Shown piece after piece: positions 7,294 through 15,154 of a stretch of 41,111 nucleotides of DNA. The stretch is from CAZJFC01 sp964545245. GTDB lineage: Bacteria > Pseudomonadota > Alphaproteobacteria > Rickettsiales > 21-14-0-20-44-7. Under the pieces are notes generated by a model. The model was not told where the DNA came from. It was given only the letters and a program-made list of their open reading frames with translations, and did not search any database. Within the stretch, counting starts at the first letter, position 1. Every line of letters starts with the position of its first letter. The stretch spans positions 1-41,111 of the forward strand of contig CAZJFC010000010.1 in the NCBI GenBank assembly GCA_964545245.1, read 5' to 3'. A program made the position numbers and the translations under genes.

Positions 7294-7306
7294 AACGATG
7301 CCGGAT

Positions 7307-7335
7307 GTTACACCACAGCCGAAAATATATTTCAA
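7307..7335 (-). promoter_or_regulatory. Probable tRNA-Gly promoter
   Basis: On the minus strand TTGAAA (7335-7330) and TGTAAC (7312-7307) are 17 bases apart, ending 13 bases upstream of the tRNA-Gly 5' end. The -35 is near consensus and the -10 weaker. Position and spacing support the call. Confidence 0.5.
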
Positions 7336-7397
7336 GCGGAATTTTCTGCCCTTGCGCGCCCGCACATTTACAACTTAAAAAATCGTCACAAAACCTG

Positions 7398-7457
7398 TTG
7401 ACTTATGCCCTAGCGATATGATAGTGATTATCAATATACCCTTGAGAATCATTCTCA
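7398..7457 (+). promoter_or_regulatory. Promoter region with two tandem Fur-like boxes
   Basis: Two 7-1-7 inverted repeats stand in tandem: TGATAGTGATTATCA at 7419-7433 and TGAGAATCATTCTCA at 7443-7457. The second is a perfect palindrome and the first has one mismatch; both fit the core TGAnAATnATTnTCA bound by Fur. A -35-like TTGACT lies at 7398-7403 and the first box falls where the -10 would be, so bound Fur would block the promoter. The gene controlled starts at 7509. Iron-dependent repression is inferred from the boxes. Confidence 0.75.
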
Positions 7458-7508
7458 ATTAGTCCAATATATAGGCCAAAACATAAGAATACTAAGGTAA
7501 AGAATACA

Positions 7509-9902
7509 ATGTCCCTCGTCTCAAATCCTGAGCACCAGTTCTCTGACGCTGAAATCGAAGCCTCCCTCACCAATGATAATATCGGCGGCAGCAAGCATCA
7601 GGCGCGCATCCTTGAAGAAGAGCAGCAGCTTGAGGAATATCTTACCCAGCGCCAGTCGCTTGAGAATTCATTCGCGCCAACCGCCTCCCCTGCTACTTCC
7701 GTCAGCTCCAATGTCGTGATCGACATGGTTAGCGGCGATGTTATCGACCTTTCCGGCGAACCGGGCGCGCTTGAGGACGAAATCACCATCGCGGCGATTC
7801 TGGACATGTTCGCGCGCGGCGTGGGCGACGAGGAAATCGAGCAGATGCTCAACGCGCAGCTTAACTCCATTTCTGCCCGCATCGTGCGTGATAAGGGAAA
7901 AGCGAAAAAATACCTCGCGCATCTGCTGGAGGTTCTGAGCACGCTCGAAATCGCGCTGCGTGAGCAAGGCAGGAACCCGGAACTGCAAGCCTCGCTGCGC
8001 CAGTTACAGGAGAAGCTCTCGAACCTGATCAAGCAGAATAACCCGCTGTTAATCCAGGAGTTTTTGCGCTCGCAGATGCTGCGTGACACGCTCGCGCAGG
8101 CCACTAAACTGAGCCGTGACAGTGTTGATTTGATCCGCGCCATCCAGACCGCGCTGCGTAATGTTGCGCGTGACGCTGCGCTGATTCAAAGGCAAAACCA
8201 GTCACTTAACGAGCAGACGCAGAAAGCGCAGATCGATACGCTCCAGAACGCGCTCAAGCTGATGCGGGGGACTTATGACCAGCTCGCGAAGGATTTGAAG
8301 GCGGAAACCAATCCGGATAAACAGCAGGAATTGCTGAAGTCGCTGAAAGAACTGGTAGAGAATGCGAAGCTGCTTAACAGCCAGCTGCAAAGGGTGCAGC
8401 AGGACCCTTCCGCGCGGATTTCCAAACAGGCGCTCGACGCAATAAATTCGGCGGTGAAGATGGCGCAGCAGCTTGCTTCGCGGAATAGCACAATCAATGA
8501 TATGCTGAATGCCTTGCTGCGTTCGCAACAGGTCATGCAGCGCCTGATGAGCCAGCAGCAGCAAACCCTGACCGTGGCGAATTTGCAGGAATTGCTGGCC
8601 GCGCGTTTGCGGATGCAGCTTCAGGAGATGATGAACAGCCGTGTTGCGGCTGATTTTACGGTAGAAAGAGGGGGAAGGATTGACGTATTGCCGTTCGACC
8701 GCGCGACCGGCCTCAACCTCGCCGCCCAGAACCAGCAGCAAGGACTTGATACGGCGCTGCTTTCGCGGTTGGCCAATAACCAGAACGTAATTGATTTCAC
8801 TTCGCGCCTTAATCAGCAACAACAGCAGATGGTGGCAGATCTTAGCCCGGTTCAGCAACAAGCTGTTTTGAATATGTCACGAGAGCAACAACAGGCAGTT
8901 CTCAGCATGCGCCCCGAACAACAGCAGGCGGTGCTGAATATGCAGCAATCGCAACAGCAGGCAGTGCTTGCCATGCGCCCTGAGCAGCAACAGGCCATCC
9001 TGAGCCTGACAGCACAGCAGCAGCAAGCGTTCCTCAGCATGTTGCCGGCCCAGCAGCAGGCATTCCTGCAAATGGATGCAACGCGGCAGCAAGCTGTTTT
9101 AAATATGACAAGGGAGCAGCAGCAATCTTTCCTGAATATGAGCAGGGAACAACAGCAGGCGGTAATGAATTTAAGCCCGGCGCAGCAACAGGAATTAATG
9201 CGCCATAGCCTGAATGAAATTTCCCAGCAATTAAAGGATAACCCTAATCTCCGTGATAGCCGCGAGACTGTTGCACGTAATGATAATCATAACGAAAAAG
9301 TTGCCGATATCCGTGAACGCGCTAATGAACAAGCCCGTAAGGAGCAAGTTCGTGAGAATGAGACAGTTACTAAAAAAACTGCTCCGGAAGAGCAACACAG
9401 GCCTACAGACAAGCGCACTCCTGATGAAGACTTACGCAAACTCGCACTTGAAAACCTGGCAGAACTGGAAGGAAATCCAACTAATCCTGACCTTAACCCG
9501 GATCAAAAACCTGATCCAGTTGCAAAAGATCCTTGCAAACCTTGCAAAAAAACCTGCTGTGGTGGTGGCGATGTGACACCAACCACACGAACCACTCCCA
9601 CTCCAGAAGAAGTAGAAAGAAGACATAAAGAGGTCGGCGAAACTTCCCCAAAAGAATTACCGAAAGCAGAAGACATTACTGAACAAGATAAGGTTAATCT
9701 AGATAACATCATAAAAAGAATTAATGAAAATCAGCCGCCTAAAGAGAATGAAACGGGTCCAGAAGAGCATCCTAAGGGCGAAAGACCTCCAGAGGTAGAA
9801 GATCTGGACAATCTTTTAGACGAGCTATTGCCGAAAACAGATCCGGAAGTTAAGTCAGCTGAGAGTCAAGAACAGCAACAAACACAAGCTAACGCAAGAT
9901 AA
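7509..9902 (+). CDS. Unrecognised 797-residue Gln-rich protein with 11-residue repeats
   Basis: I do not recognise this protein. There is no signal peptide or membrane segment, so it is probably cytoplasmic unless exported by a dedicated system. Residues about 1-75 are polar, residues 80-430 are predicted mostly helical and Gln/Leu/Lys-rich as in coiled coils, and residues 438-569 are twelve near-perfect units of 11 residues (consensus QQQAVLNMSRE). The tail from 570 is Pro/Glu/Asn-rich with a cysteine cluster CKPCKKTCC (Cys676, 679, 683, 684). The ATG at 7509 is preceded by CTAAGGTAAAG. The tandem Fur-like boxes upstream suggest expression under iron limitation. Base use changes inside the gene: the first two thirds are rich in G/C at third positions, the part after about 9230 in A/T. 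Two more unknown genes follow on the same strand. Confidence 0.85.
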   Translation: MSLVSNPEHQFSDAEIEASLTNDNIGGSKHQARILEEEQQLEEYLTQRQSLENSFAPTASPATSVSSNVVIDMVSGDVIDLSGEPGALEDEITIAAILDMFARGVGDEEIEQMLNAQLNSISARIVRDKGKAKKYLAHLLEVLSTLEIALREQGRNPELQASLRQLQEKLSNLIKQNNPLLIQEFLRSQMLRDTLAQATKLSRDSVDLIRAIQTALRNVARDAALIQRQNQSLNEQTQKAQIDTLQNALKLMRGTYDQLAKDLKAETNPDKQQELLKSLKELVENAKLLNSQLQRVQQDPSARISKQALDAINSAVKMAQQLASRNSTINDMLNALLRSQQVMQRLMSQQQQTLTVANLQELLAARLRMQLQEMMNSRVAADFTVERGGRIDVLPFDRATGLNLAAQNQQQGLDTALLSRLANNQNVIDFTSRLNQQQQQMVADLSPVQQQAVLNMSREQQQAVLSMRPEQQQAVLNMQQSQQQAVLAMRPEQQQAILSLTAQQQQAFLSMLPAQQQAFLQMDATRQQAVLNMTREQQQSFLNMSREQQQAVMNLSPAQQQELMRHSLNEISQQLKDNPNLRDSRETVARNDNHNEKVADIRERANEQARKEQVRENETVTKKTAPEEQHRPTDKRTPDEDLRKLALENLAELEGNPTNPDLNPDQKPDPVAKDPCKPCKKTCCGGGDVTPTTRTTPTPEEVERRHKEVGETSPKELPKAEDITEQDKVNLDNIIKRINENQPPKENETGPEEHPKGERPPEVEDLDNLLDELLPKTDPEVKSAESQEQQQTQANAR
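8820..9215 (+). repeat. Twelve 33-base coding repeats (11-residue QQQAVLNMSRE units)
   Basis: The units are in register at 33 bases each. The protein consensus is Q-Q-Q-A-(V/F)-L-(N/S)-M-x-x-(E/A), and hydrophobic residues recur at fixed positions of every unit. Codons vary between units (CAG/CAA, CTG/TTG, AAT/AGC), so the repeats are old or kept by selection on the protein rather than freshly copied. Confidence 0.9.
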
Positions 9903-9923
9903 CTCAATAACAAGGAGAAAAAC

Positions 9924-10598
9924 ATGACTGACAGGATGTCATTTAGTCAAACAGATTGGGATAAAAAAGTCGCGACATTTGCAAAAGACTTTTATCTCGC
10001 TTCATTGAATGCTCATTTACCTAACCGTCCTAAAGCAGCCACAGCGTGGACTTTAATTAAACTTGGCCTTACATTTGAAGGCGAATGCAATGAAGCCGGA
10101 CGAACGGTACCACCAATTTTACAAAAGTATAGCAAACAACTTCAAGAAGCGTATTCAGCAGTTCGTCCTTGTTTAGGACATGGCTGGGCAATAGATGATC
10201 CTGAAAGGCTTGCAGTTATCAACAGGCTGCTCTCAGGAGATGAAAAAGAGAGAGGGCTACCACTAGTATTAAAGACGGCATGGGATAACAGAGAAAATTT
10301 CTCTGAAAGATTTTTTGGTACAGATATAACCCCTTACATAGAAGTAAGCACAGAAGAAAAAAGAGCTGCCGATCATATAGAATCAGGTGGATTATGTGGT
10401 AAATGTAAAAGTGAAACTGGATGCAATCCTACAGTTAAGGAAGTGCAAGATATTGATCCTAAATCAATGGACAATCCTCAATTCCCTGATGATGATACAG
10501 ATCCTCCAGAAGGACCAGAACAATCAGGCAATGCTGTCTCTCCTAAAAAACCGAAACCTCCAAGTTCCCCTAGCGCTTCCGCCGGATGGGGGAGATAA
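9924..10598 (+). CDS. Unrecognised 224-residue protein with a Cys cluster
   Basis: I do not recognise this protein. It starts 21 bases after the previous gene with a strong AAGGAG site, so the two are probably one operon. Residues about 5-145 look globular and helical (TDWDKKVATFAKDFYLASLNAHL, TAWTLIKLGLTFEGECNEAG, RPCLGHGWAIDDPERLAVINRLL). Residues 155-168 hold CGKCKSETGC, a C-x2-C-x5-C group, and the last ~55 residues are Pro/Asp/Ser-rich and probably disordered. There is no signal peptide. The coding region is clearly AT-rich, unlike the genes on either side. A cysteine cluster also occurs in the upstream protein, and the locus has Fur-like boxes, so metal binding is a reasonable guess but not shown. 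Confidence 0.75.
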   Translation: MTDRMSFSQTDWDKKVATFAKDFYLASLNAHLPNRPKAATAWTLIKLGLTFEGECNEAGRTVPPILQKYSKQLQEAYSAVRPCLGHGWAIDDPERLAVINRLLSGDEKERGLPLVLKTAWDNRENFSERFFGTDITPYIEVSTEEKRAADHIESGGLCGKCKSETGCNPTVKEVQDIDPKSMDNPQFPDDDTDPPEGPEQSGNAVSPKKPKPPSSPSASAGWGR

Positions 10599-10617
10599 GC
10601 TCACGAAAATATAACTT

Positions 10618-11115
10618 ATGAGTTACATAAAAAAATTTGCCCATAAAGTTGAAAGCGAGGTCAAAAATCTTTACCTGATTAAGGGTGAAGATGATGACCT
10701 CGCCTGCTGGTATTACCTTCAAGTGGATAAATTAAAACTGCCTTTATTCAAACAACGGCTGAATTCTTTACCTTGCAAAATTGAACTAACTGATTTTGGC
10801 AATATCGTACGCTCCGGTTGGGGAGAAGAACCTTCAGCGCAAATAAGGAAAAAAGTTGAATCAGGTGATTTTTCGCCGGAACCGAAAGAATCCGATTATA
10901 AAATTTTCCATATTGAAAACTATGACAGTGAAGCACGCTGGTTTTATGCTTTTGTTGCGGTTCCGTGGGAATACGTAGAAAAGTTCGATTACGTAACTGA
11001 AACACAAGCCAATGTGGATTTAAGGGAATGGGGTAAAATACTCGAAATCGATTGGGGGAAAGCTCCTCAGGAGAAAATCGATTATTACTCCAACCTTGAT
11101 AAAATCCCGGCTTAG
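10618..11115 (+). CDS. Unrecognised 165-residue protein
   Basis: I do not recognise this protein. It is a soluble, charged protein rich in Trp and Tyr (CWYYLQVDKLKLPLFKQRL, SEARWFYAFVAVPWEYVEKF) with two acidic-aromatic GNIVRSGWGEEPS and GKILEIDWGKAPQ segments that resemble each other and could be an internal repeat: both read (N/K)-I-x-x-x-(G/D)-W-G-(E/K)-x-P-(S/Q). The start ATG lies 19 bases after the previous stop and lacks a clear ribosome-binding site, so translation may depend on coupling. It is AT-rich like its upstream neighbour. It is the last gene of the Fur-boxed group and ends 12 bases before the convergent LpxR-like gene. Confidence 0.7.
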   Translation: MSYIKKFAHKVESEVKNLYLIKGEDDDLACWYYLQVDKLKLPLFKQRLNSLPCKIELTDFGNIVRSGWGEEPSAQIRKKVESGDFSPEPKESDYKIFHIENYDSEARWFYAFVAVPWEYVEKFDYVTETQANVDLREWGKILEIDWGKAPQEKIDYYSNLDKIPA

Positions 11116-11127
11116 GGAAATACTCCG

Positions 11128-12243
11128 CTAAAACCTCAACGAAAGCGTCAGGACGCCGAACATGTCGTGGTTCTTCTGCTCCTCGAATTCCTTGGTCATT
11201 ACTACGTGCGTGTAGGAAATCCGTGTGTCGCCGTGGGTGAATACTATTCCGCCCTGCAGGCTGCCGACGTAATTCTCGCGGTCGAGCGTGCTGCTGCCGC
11301 CACCGTAAGTATCGCCGTCCACGAACACGTTATAGGCTACCGCCCTGCCCTCCACCGCGGCGAACAGATATCCGCTGAAATCCTGTGTCGGAATGAAGAA
11401 ATCCGAACCCGGCAGGCTTGGGCGGATGCGCGGCGGGCCGTAATCCGCCGGAAGGTCAAAACCCAGACGGAAGGTCGCGCCGCCAAGCGCGTGGGTGGTC
11501 ACATTGCCAAGGCTCGCGCCGACATGCGGGGTGACGTCCATTCCCAGCCCGAACGGCGAGAACTCATATAAATTCCGCCATTTGCGCTCATAATCAAGGT
11601 TCACGCCAACACGGCTGCGAACCTGGTTGTGCCAGCCCATTGGATGGTCCGCGCCAACAACGTCATGGATGAATTTCTGCGTCTGCTCCGCGCCCGAAGC
11701 AGGGCCGATCAAACCCACGGTGAGCAATAAATTATCAAGGGTCTGCCCGGTGTCTTTCGCCAGCCCCGTCGAAACGTAGGTATATCCCGCATAGGGCCTG
11801 TCATTGGCAATGAAATTGCGCGTATTCAGGTTGCGCGGGGCGTACATATTCTGCCCCAAAGCCAAAGACCAGCGCAGCTTTGCACTGGCATCACTTGCAC
11901 CCGGCACGACATTGCGCCCGGTATTCCTGATAAACTCAGGGATACCTTTTTCAGGCGAAGTCCACGCGAAGCGGAAACCGTTCGTGTAACCGTCATCATC
12001 GCCGCCATTGAAAATATCATTCTCCCAGACAATGGAAAAACTGCCGGAATCGTCATTATCCACCCTTGTAACCTCAGTNNNNNNNNNNACCTCAGTGGCA
12101 ACGGGCAAAACTTCCGGCGCGGCAGGGTCATACGCGGCAGGCTCGCTGACGGTGGTATCGATTGGTTGCGCGGCCACAGGCACCGGGGAAATTACCCCAA
12201 TAAATGCAGCAAGCAGGGAAAAAAGGTATGGGTTGGTTTTCAT
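11128..12243 (-). CDS. LpxR-family outer-membrane protein (lipid A deacylase-like, DUF2219), with an assembly gap
   Basis: LpxR proteins are 12-stranded outer-membrane barrels that remove the 3'-acyloxyacyl chain of lipid A. The protein has a signal peptide (MKTNPYLFSLLAAFIGVISPVPVAA, cleavage before QP), then the family N-terminal motif WENDIFNGGDDDGYTNGFRFAWTSP and alternating barrel strands through a C-terminal ending in Phe (GVLTLSLRF), as expected for outer-membrane insertion. The characteristic N-D-x-F plus Y-T-N-G pattern is present. Ten N at 12079-12088 fall in the linker after the signal peptide; the frame is kept across them. The activity is inferred from the family; substrate and acyl specificity are unknown. 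Confidence 0.85.
   Translation of the reverse strand: MKTNPYLFSLLAAFIGVISPVPVAAQPIDTTVSEPAAYDPAAPEVLPVATEXXXXTEVTRVDNDDSGSFSIVWENDIFNGGDDDGYTNGFRFAWTSPEKGIPEFIRNTGRNVVPGASDASAKLRWSLALGQNMYAPRNLNTRNFIANDRPYAGYTYVSTGLAKDTGQTLDNLLLTVGLIGPASGAEQTQKFIHDVVGADHPMGWHNQVRSRVGVNLDYERKWRNLYEFSPFGLGMDVTPHVGASLGNVTTHALGGATFRLGFDLPADYGPPRIRPSLPGSDFFIPTQDFSGYLFAAVEGRAVAYNVFVDGDTYGGGSSTLDRENYVGSLQGGIVFTHGDTRISYTHVVMTKEFEEQKNHDMFGVLTLSLRF
12079..12088. other. Assembly gap of ten N
   Basis: The ten N are flanked on both sides by ACCTCAGT, which suggests two contig ends that overlap by eight bases and were joined with an arbitrary spacer. Removing the N plus one ACCTCAGT takes out 18 bases, keeping the LpxR-like frame, and would give ...LPVATEVTRVDNDD. 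Confidence 0.9.
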
Positions 12244-12291
12244 TCAGGGCCAAGGTTAACCCATATCCCGTAAATTCTCCATAAGATAAGC

Positions 12292-12319
12292 AATTTATAG
12301 TTGAAATTACCTATAAATT
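12292..12319. repeat. Inverted repeat upstream of the LpxR-like gene
   Basis: AATTTATAG and CTATAAATT are perfect nine-base arms around a ten-base spacer, in the 95-base gap between the EgtD-like gene and the LpxR-like gene on the same strand. It could be an operator for the LpxR-like gene; no U-tract follows, so it is not a terminator. Confidence 0.4.
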
Positions 12320-12338
12320 TATTGGGACTTATTTCAGG

Positions 12339-13331
12339 CTATAAAAGCGACTTAAGGTAATAAACGGAAAAATGCCCTTTGCCGTCATCCCAGCTTTGCT
12401 CAACCCTGTAACCGGCCATCGCCGCCAGCCTGCGGAATGATTCATCGCTATAAAGATGCATGCTGCTGGTATGGATTGTCTCACCCTGCGCAAACGCGAA
12501 ATCCCTGTTCATCACCCGCACATTCTGGTCCTTGATGCTTACCAGATGCATCTCAATGCAATCACCCGGCCCGTTCATCATCGCGCGGTGGGAGAACTTA
12601 CGCAAATCGAAATTCGCCCTCAGTTCGTTGTTCATTCGGGTGAGGATGTTCTTGTTGAAGGCAGCGGCCATCCCTTCGCGGTCATTATATGCCCGGAGGA
12701 GTTTCTCCGCCCCATCGTGCGTCCTGGCCACCCCGGCGATGATACCGCCCCTCATATCCGTAAGCTGGTGCAGGTGGATGAGGAACTCACGCGCCGCTGC
12801 CGGCTCAAGCTGCCCTATCATCGAACCGGGCAGGAATACGGTAAACGGCTTATAACGGCCAAGCTCCGTAAAAAGCTTCGGCTGGTCATAATCGGCGCAA
12901 AGCGGGATCAGGTTCAGTTCGGGGAACAATCCGGCAAGCTGCTGCGTATTATCCACAAGATGCTCCTCCGAAACATCAATCGCGATATAGGCGATCAGGT
13001 TATGAAACGCAGCCAGCAGGGTTTCCGTCCTCTCAAGGCTGCCGGTTCCGAATTCCGCCACCAAAGCGCCGCCGCCCACCAGTTTTGCAATCTGCCCGGA
13101 GTTGTTTTTCAATATTTCAAGCTCCGCTTTCTCAAGGTAATAATCGTCAAGCTTCCTGACCTTCGCAAAAAGCCATACCCCGAAATCATCATATAAATAT
13201 TTGGCGGGGATTGATTTTGCCGTCCTGCCCAGACCGGAAAGGACGTCCTGATAAAATGCATGGTCAATAATCCTGACCACCTTCCCGGATGTGCCGGAAC
13301 CAGCTCCTGTAATTGTCGAATCCAGCCTCAT
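12339..13331 (-). CDS. EgtD-like histidine N-alpha-methyltransferase (SAM-dependent)
   Basis: EgtD methylates the amino group of histidine three times to give hercynine, the first step of ergothioneine synthesis. The protein has 330 residues, the usual family length. Family blocks are SIPAKYLYDDFGVWLFAKV near the N-terminus, the SAM-binding loop AEFGTGSLERTETLL and FLPGSMIGQL in mid-protein, and the C-terminal IHTSSMHLYSDESFRRLAAMAGY. I chose the ATG at 13331, which follows GAGAGG at good spacing, over the GTG one codon earlier. No egtB homologue is visible in the window, so the product may serve another role or the partner gene is elsewhere. It is divergently arranged with the metallohydrolase gene at 13445. 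Confidence 0.8.
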   Translation of the reverse strand: MRLDSTITGAGSGTSGKVVRIIDHAFYQDVLSGLGRTAKSIPAKYLYDDFGVWLFAKVRKLDDYYLEKAELEILKNNSGQIAKLVGGGALVAEFGTGSLERTETLLAAFHNLIAYIAIDVSEEHLVDNTQQLAGLFPELNLIPLCADYDQPKLFTELGRYKPFTVFLPGSMIGQLEPAAAREFLIHLHQLTDMRGGIIAGVARTHDGAEKLLRAYNDREGMAAAFNKNILTRMNNELRANFDLRKFSHRAMMNGPGDCIEMHLVSIKDQNVRVMNRDFAFAQGETIHTSSMHLYSDESFRRLAAMAGYRVEQSWDDGKGHFSVYYLKSLL

Positions 13332-13444
13332 CACTGTTCCCTCTCTGATATGCCCAAAAGCCGTAAAACCATCCCGGTTGAGATGAGTTTTCCGAAGCAG
13401 CCCCCATGTTATGATTCTCCGGATTACGTGATAAAATTTCCATT

Positions 13445-14257
13445 ATGAATATGGCAAAAAAGCTGTTTCATAACCTATGGGACTGGTATATCCTGCATCA
13501 TATGGTAATCCTACCTTCCCGCGCAAAACCTGATTCCACGGCCATTTATGAGCTAACGCGCATAGGGCAGACCATCCCGGTTGAAATCATTTTCCGTAAA
13601 CGCCGCACGGTTTCCCTTATGGTATATCCCAACCGCAAGGTGCAGCTCCGCGTACCACTTCGCGCCAATATCAGGAAGCTGGAAAGCTTCATCGAGGAAA
13701 AATCCAGCTGGATAATCCGGCAGCAGGAAAAATTCCAAAGCCTGCCGCAAGCCGCGAAAGAAAGAAGTTATGAGGATGGGGAGATATTTGCCTTCCTTGG
13801 GAACCCTTACAGGTTGCGGGTTATGACAGCAAGAACCGCTTCCGTCGAGCTTGTTGGGGATGAGTTGATAGTACGGTCAAGAACGGCATCGGCGGCTGCG
13901 GTGAAGGCGGCGCTCAAATTCTGGTACAGGGAAAACGCGACAAGGGTTTTTGCGGAAAGGTTCCCCTCCTGCCTTCACGCTACGGAAAAACTTGGGCTGC
14001 CGGAGCATACGGGTTTGAATGTGCGGATGATGAAAGGAAAATGGGGGAGCTGCTGCCCGAAACGTAATATCACGCTGAATGCCGAACTGGTCGCCGCGCC
14101 GGTTGAATGCATTGACTATGTGATTATCCACGAGCTTTGCCACCTGCGCGAGCTTAACCACGGCAAGCGGTTTTACGCGCTGATGGATAAGGCATTACCG
14201 GAGTGGAAAACCCTGCGCGCGAAACTGAACCAAAGCGCCCGGACGGGGTTTTTGTAG
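13445..14257 (+). CDS. YgjP-type metal-dependent hydrolase (SprT/WLM-like)
   Basis: This protein belongs to the DUF45/YgjP family of zinc hydrolases, of which the E. coli member is reported as a nucleotide (UTP) pyrophosphatase. It has 270 residues. The zinc-binding HELCH is at residues 229-233 with a third likely ligand His239 (HELCHLRELNH). The conserved WGSCCPKRNITLNAELVAAP block precedes it, and the N-terminal strand-rich part (RRTVSLMVYPNRKVQLRVP) is typical. The start is the ATG at 13445, giving an N-terminus about 40 residues longer than most relatives; a later start is possible. It may be translated from a promoter shared with the divergent EgtD-like gene. Confidence 0.85.
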   Translation: MNMAKKLFHNLWDWYILHHMVILPSRAKPDSTAIYELTRIGQTIPVEIIFRKRRTVSLMVYPNRKVQLRVPLRANIRKLESFIEEKSSWIIRQQEKFQSLPQAAKERSYEDGEIFAFLGNPYRLRVMTARTASVELVGDELIVRSRTASAAAVKAALKFWYRENATRVFAERFPSCLHATEKLGLPEHTGLNVRMMKGKWGSCCPKRNITLNAELVAAPVECIDYVIIHELCHLRELNHGKRFYALMDKALPEWKTLRAKLNQSARTGFL

Positions 14258-14265
14258 GTTTGCGA

Positions 14266-15006
14266 TTATTCCGCGCCCAGCACAAAATCCAGTAAACCCT
14301 GAAAATCCTGCGAGGTTCCATCCGCTTCATTCCCCAGTTTTTCAGCCGGGAGGTTAAAGCGGTTCACCCAATATGTCGGGTAGCCAAAGTTTTTTGCGCC
14401 ATAAGCATCCCAGCCACCGAATGCCGCAAAAACAACTTCCTCTTTTTTCAAACCCAAACGTTCCACGCCCAGCGCATAGGCTTTTGGGTCGGGCTTATAT
14501 GTACCGTTCACCTCGGTGCTTAAAATCTCATCAAACAGTTCAGTAATACCTGCATTTTTTGCGTTCGCGCGGAGCATTTCACCACTAAGGTTTGCGACGG
14601 TTATAACCCTGATGCCGGATGCTTTTAGTTTTTTCAGCCCCTCAACCGAATCAGGCCATGGTTTCAGCGTAAGGTAGGCATTCAGTAGTTGCTTTCGCTG
14701 CTCCTCTGTTGCCTTGAGTTTCATGTTCTCAATTGTATAACCGAGGGCATCTTCCGTAACTTTAAAAAAATCCTGGTGATTATCAGTGATGGAGCGCAAA
14801 AACCCGTATTCAAACTGTTTGGCGCGCCATGCTTTTGTGAAATCCATACCCCTGCCGGGAAAAACCTTCTCAACCTCATCAACCACCGAATTCGGGTTAA
14901 AAATGACGAAATAGTCGAAAGCAACGGCTTTATAGCGCGGCTGGGCATTCGCCGGGAAAACCGCAATAAATAATAAAAAAACGCAGGTTAGAGCTTTTCT
15001 GGACAT
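14266..15006 (-). CDS. Exported HAD-superfamily hydrolase (haloacid dehalogenase type II-like)
   Basis: The protein has 246 residues with a clear signal peptide (MSRKALTCVFLLFIAVFPANA, cleavage before QPR), unusual for this mostly cytoplasmic family. The nucleophile Asp31 lies in AFDYFVIFNPNS, a changed form of the common FDAYGT motif. Motif III Lys is in GTYKPDPKAY and the acidic motif IV in FGGWDAYGAKNFGYPTYWVNR, both close to the L-2-haloacid dehalogenase pattern. The middle motif reads VANLSG instead of LSNGS. I chose the ATG at 15006 because GGAGGG lies seven bases ahead; an earlier in-frame start would spoil the signal peptide. The substrate is unknown; a periplasmic phosphatase or dehalogenase role is inferred. 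Confidence 0.8.
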   Translation of the reverse strand: MSRKALTCVFLLFIAVFPANAQPRYKAVAFDYFVIFNPNSVVDEVEKVFPGRGMDFTKAWRAKQFEYGFLRSITDNHQDFFKVTEDALGYTIENMKLKATEEQRKQLLNAYLTLKPWPDSVEGLKKLKASGIRVITVANLSGEMLRANAKNAGITELFDEILSTEVNGTYKPDPKAYALGVERLGLKKEEVVFAAFGGWDAYGAKNFGYPTYWVNRFNLPAEKLGNEADGTSQDFQGLLDFVLGAE

Positions 15007-15154
15007 GATAATTCCCTCCGTCAGGGAATTTAGCAGCAACCTGCCAGTTTTCATAAGTTTTTTTGATAATCCGGCTTATGCCGAAGGTTTTATCTTGACG
15101 GCGCGTATTATAATTATCAGGAACATAAGAAGACATCATATTTGACAGGTATAA

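Noticed and set aside
7404..8861. Long antisense frames opposite the repeat-protein gene (for example 7598-8143 and 8202-8861)
   Set aside because: Their Ser/Leu/Arg-rich or Cys-rich products are shadows of the repetitive plus-strand gene.
13356..13400. A stretch resembling the start of the YgjP-like gene (SRKTIPVEMSFPK against IGQTIPVEIIFRK) upstream of it
   Set aside because: The similarity covers about 28 bases only and no other part of the gene is repeated; it may be chance or a tiny duplication.
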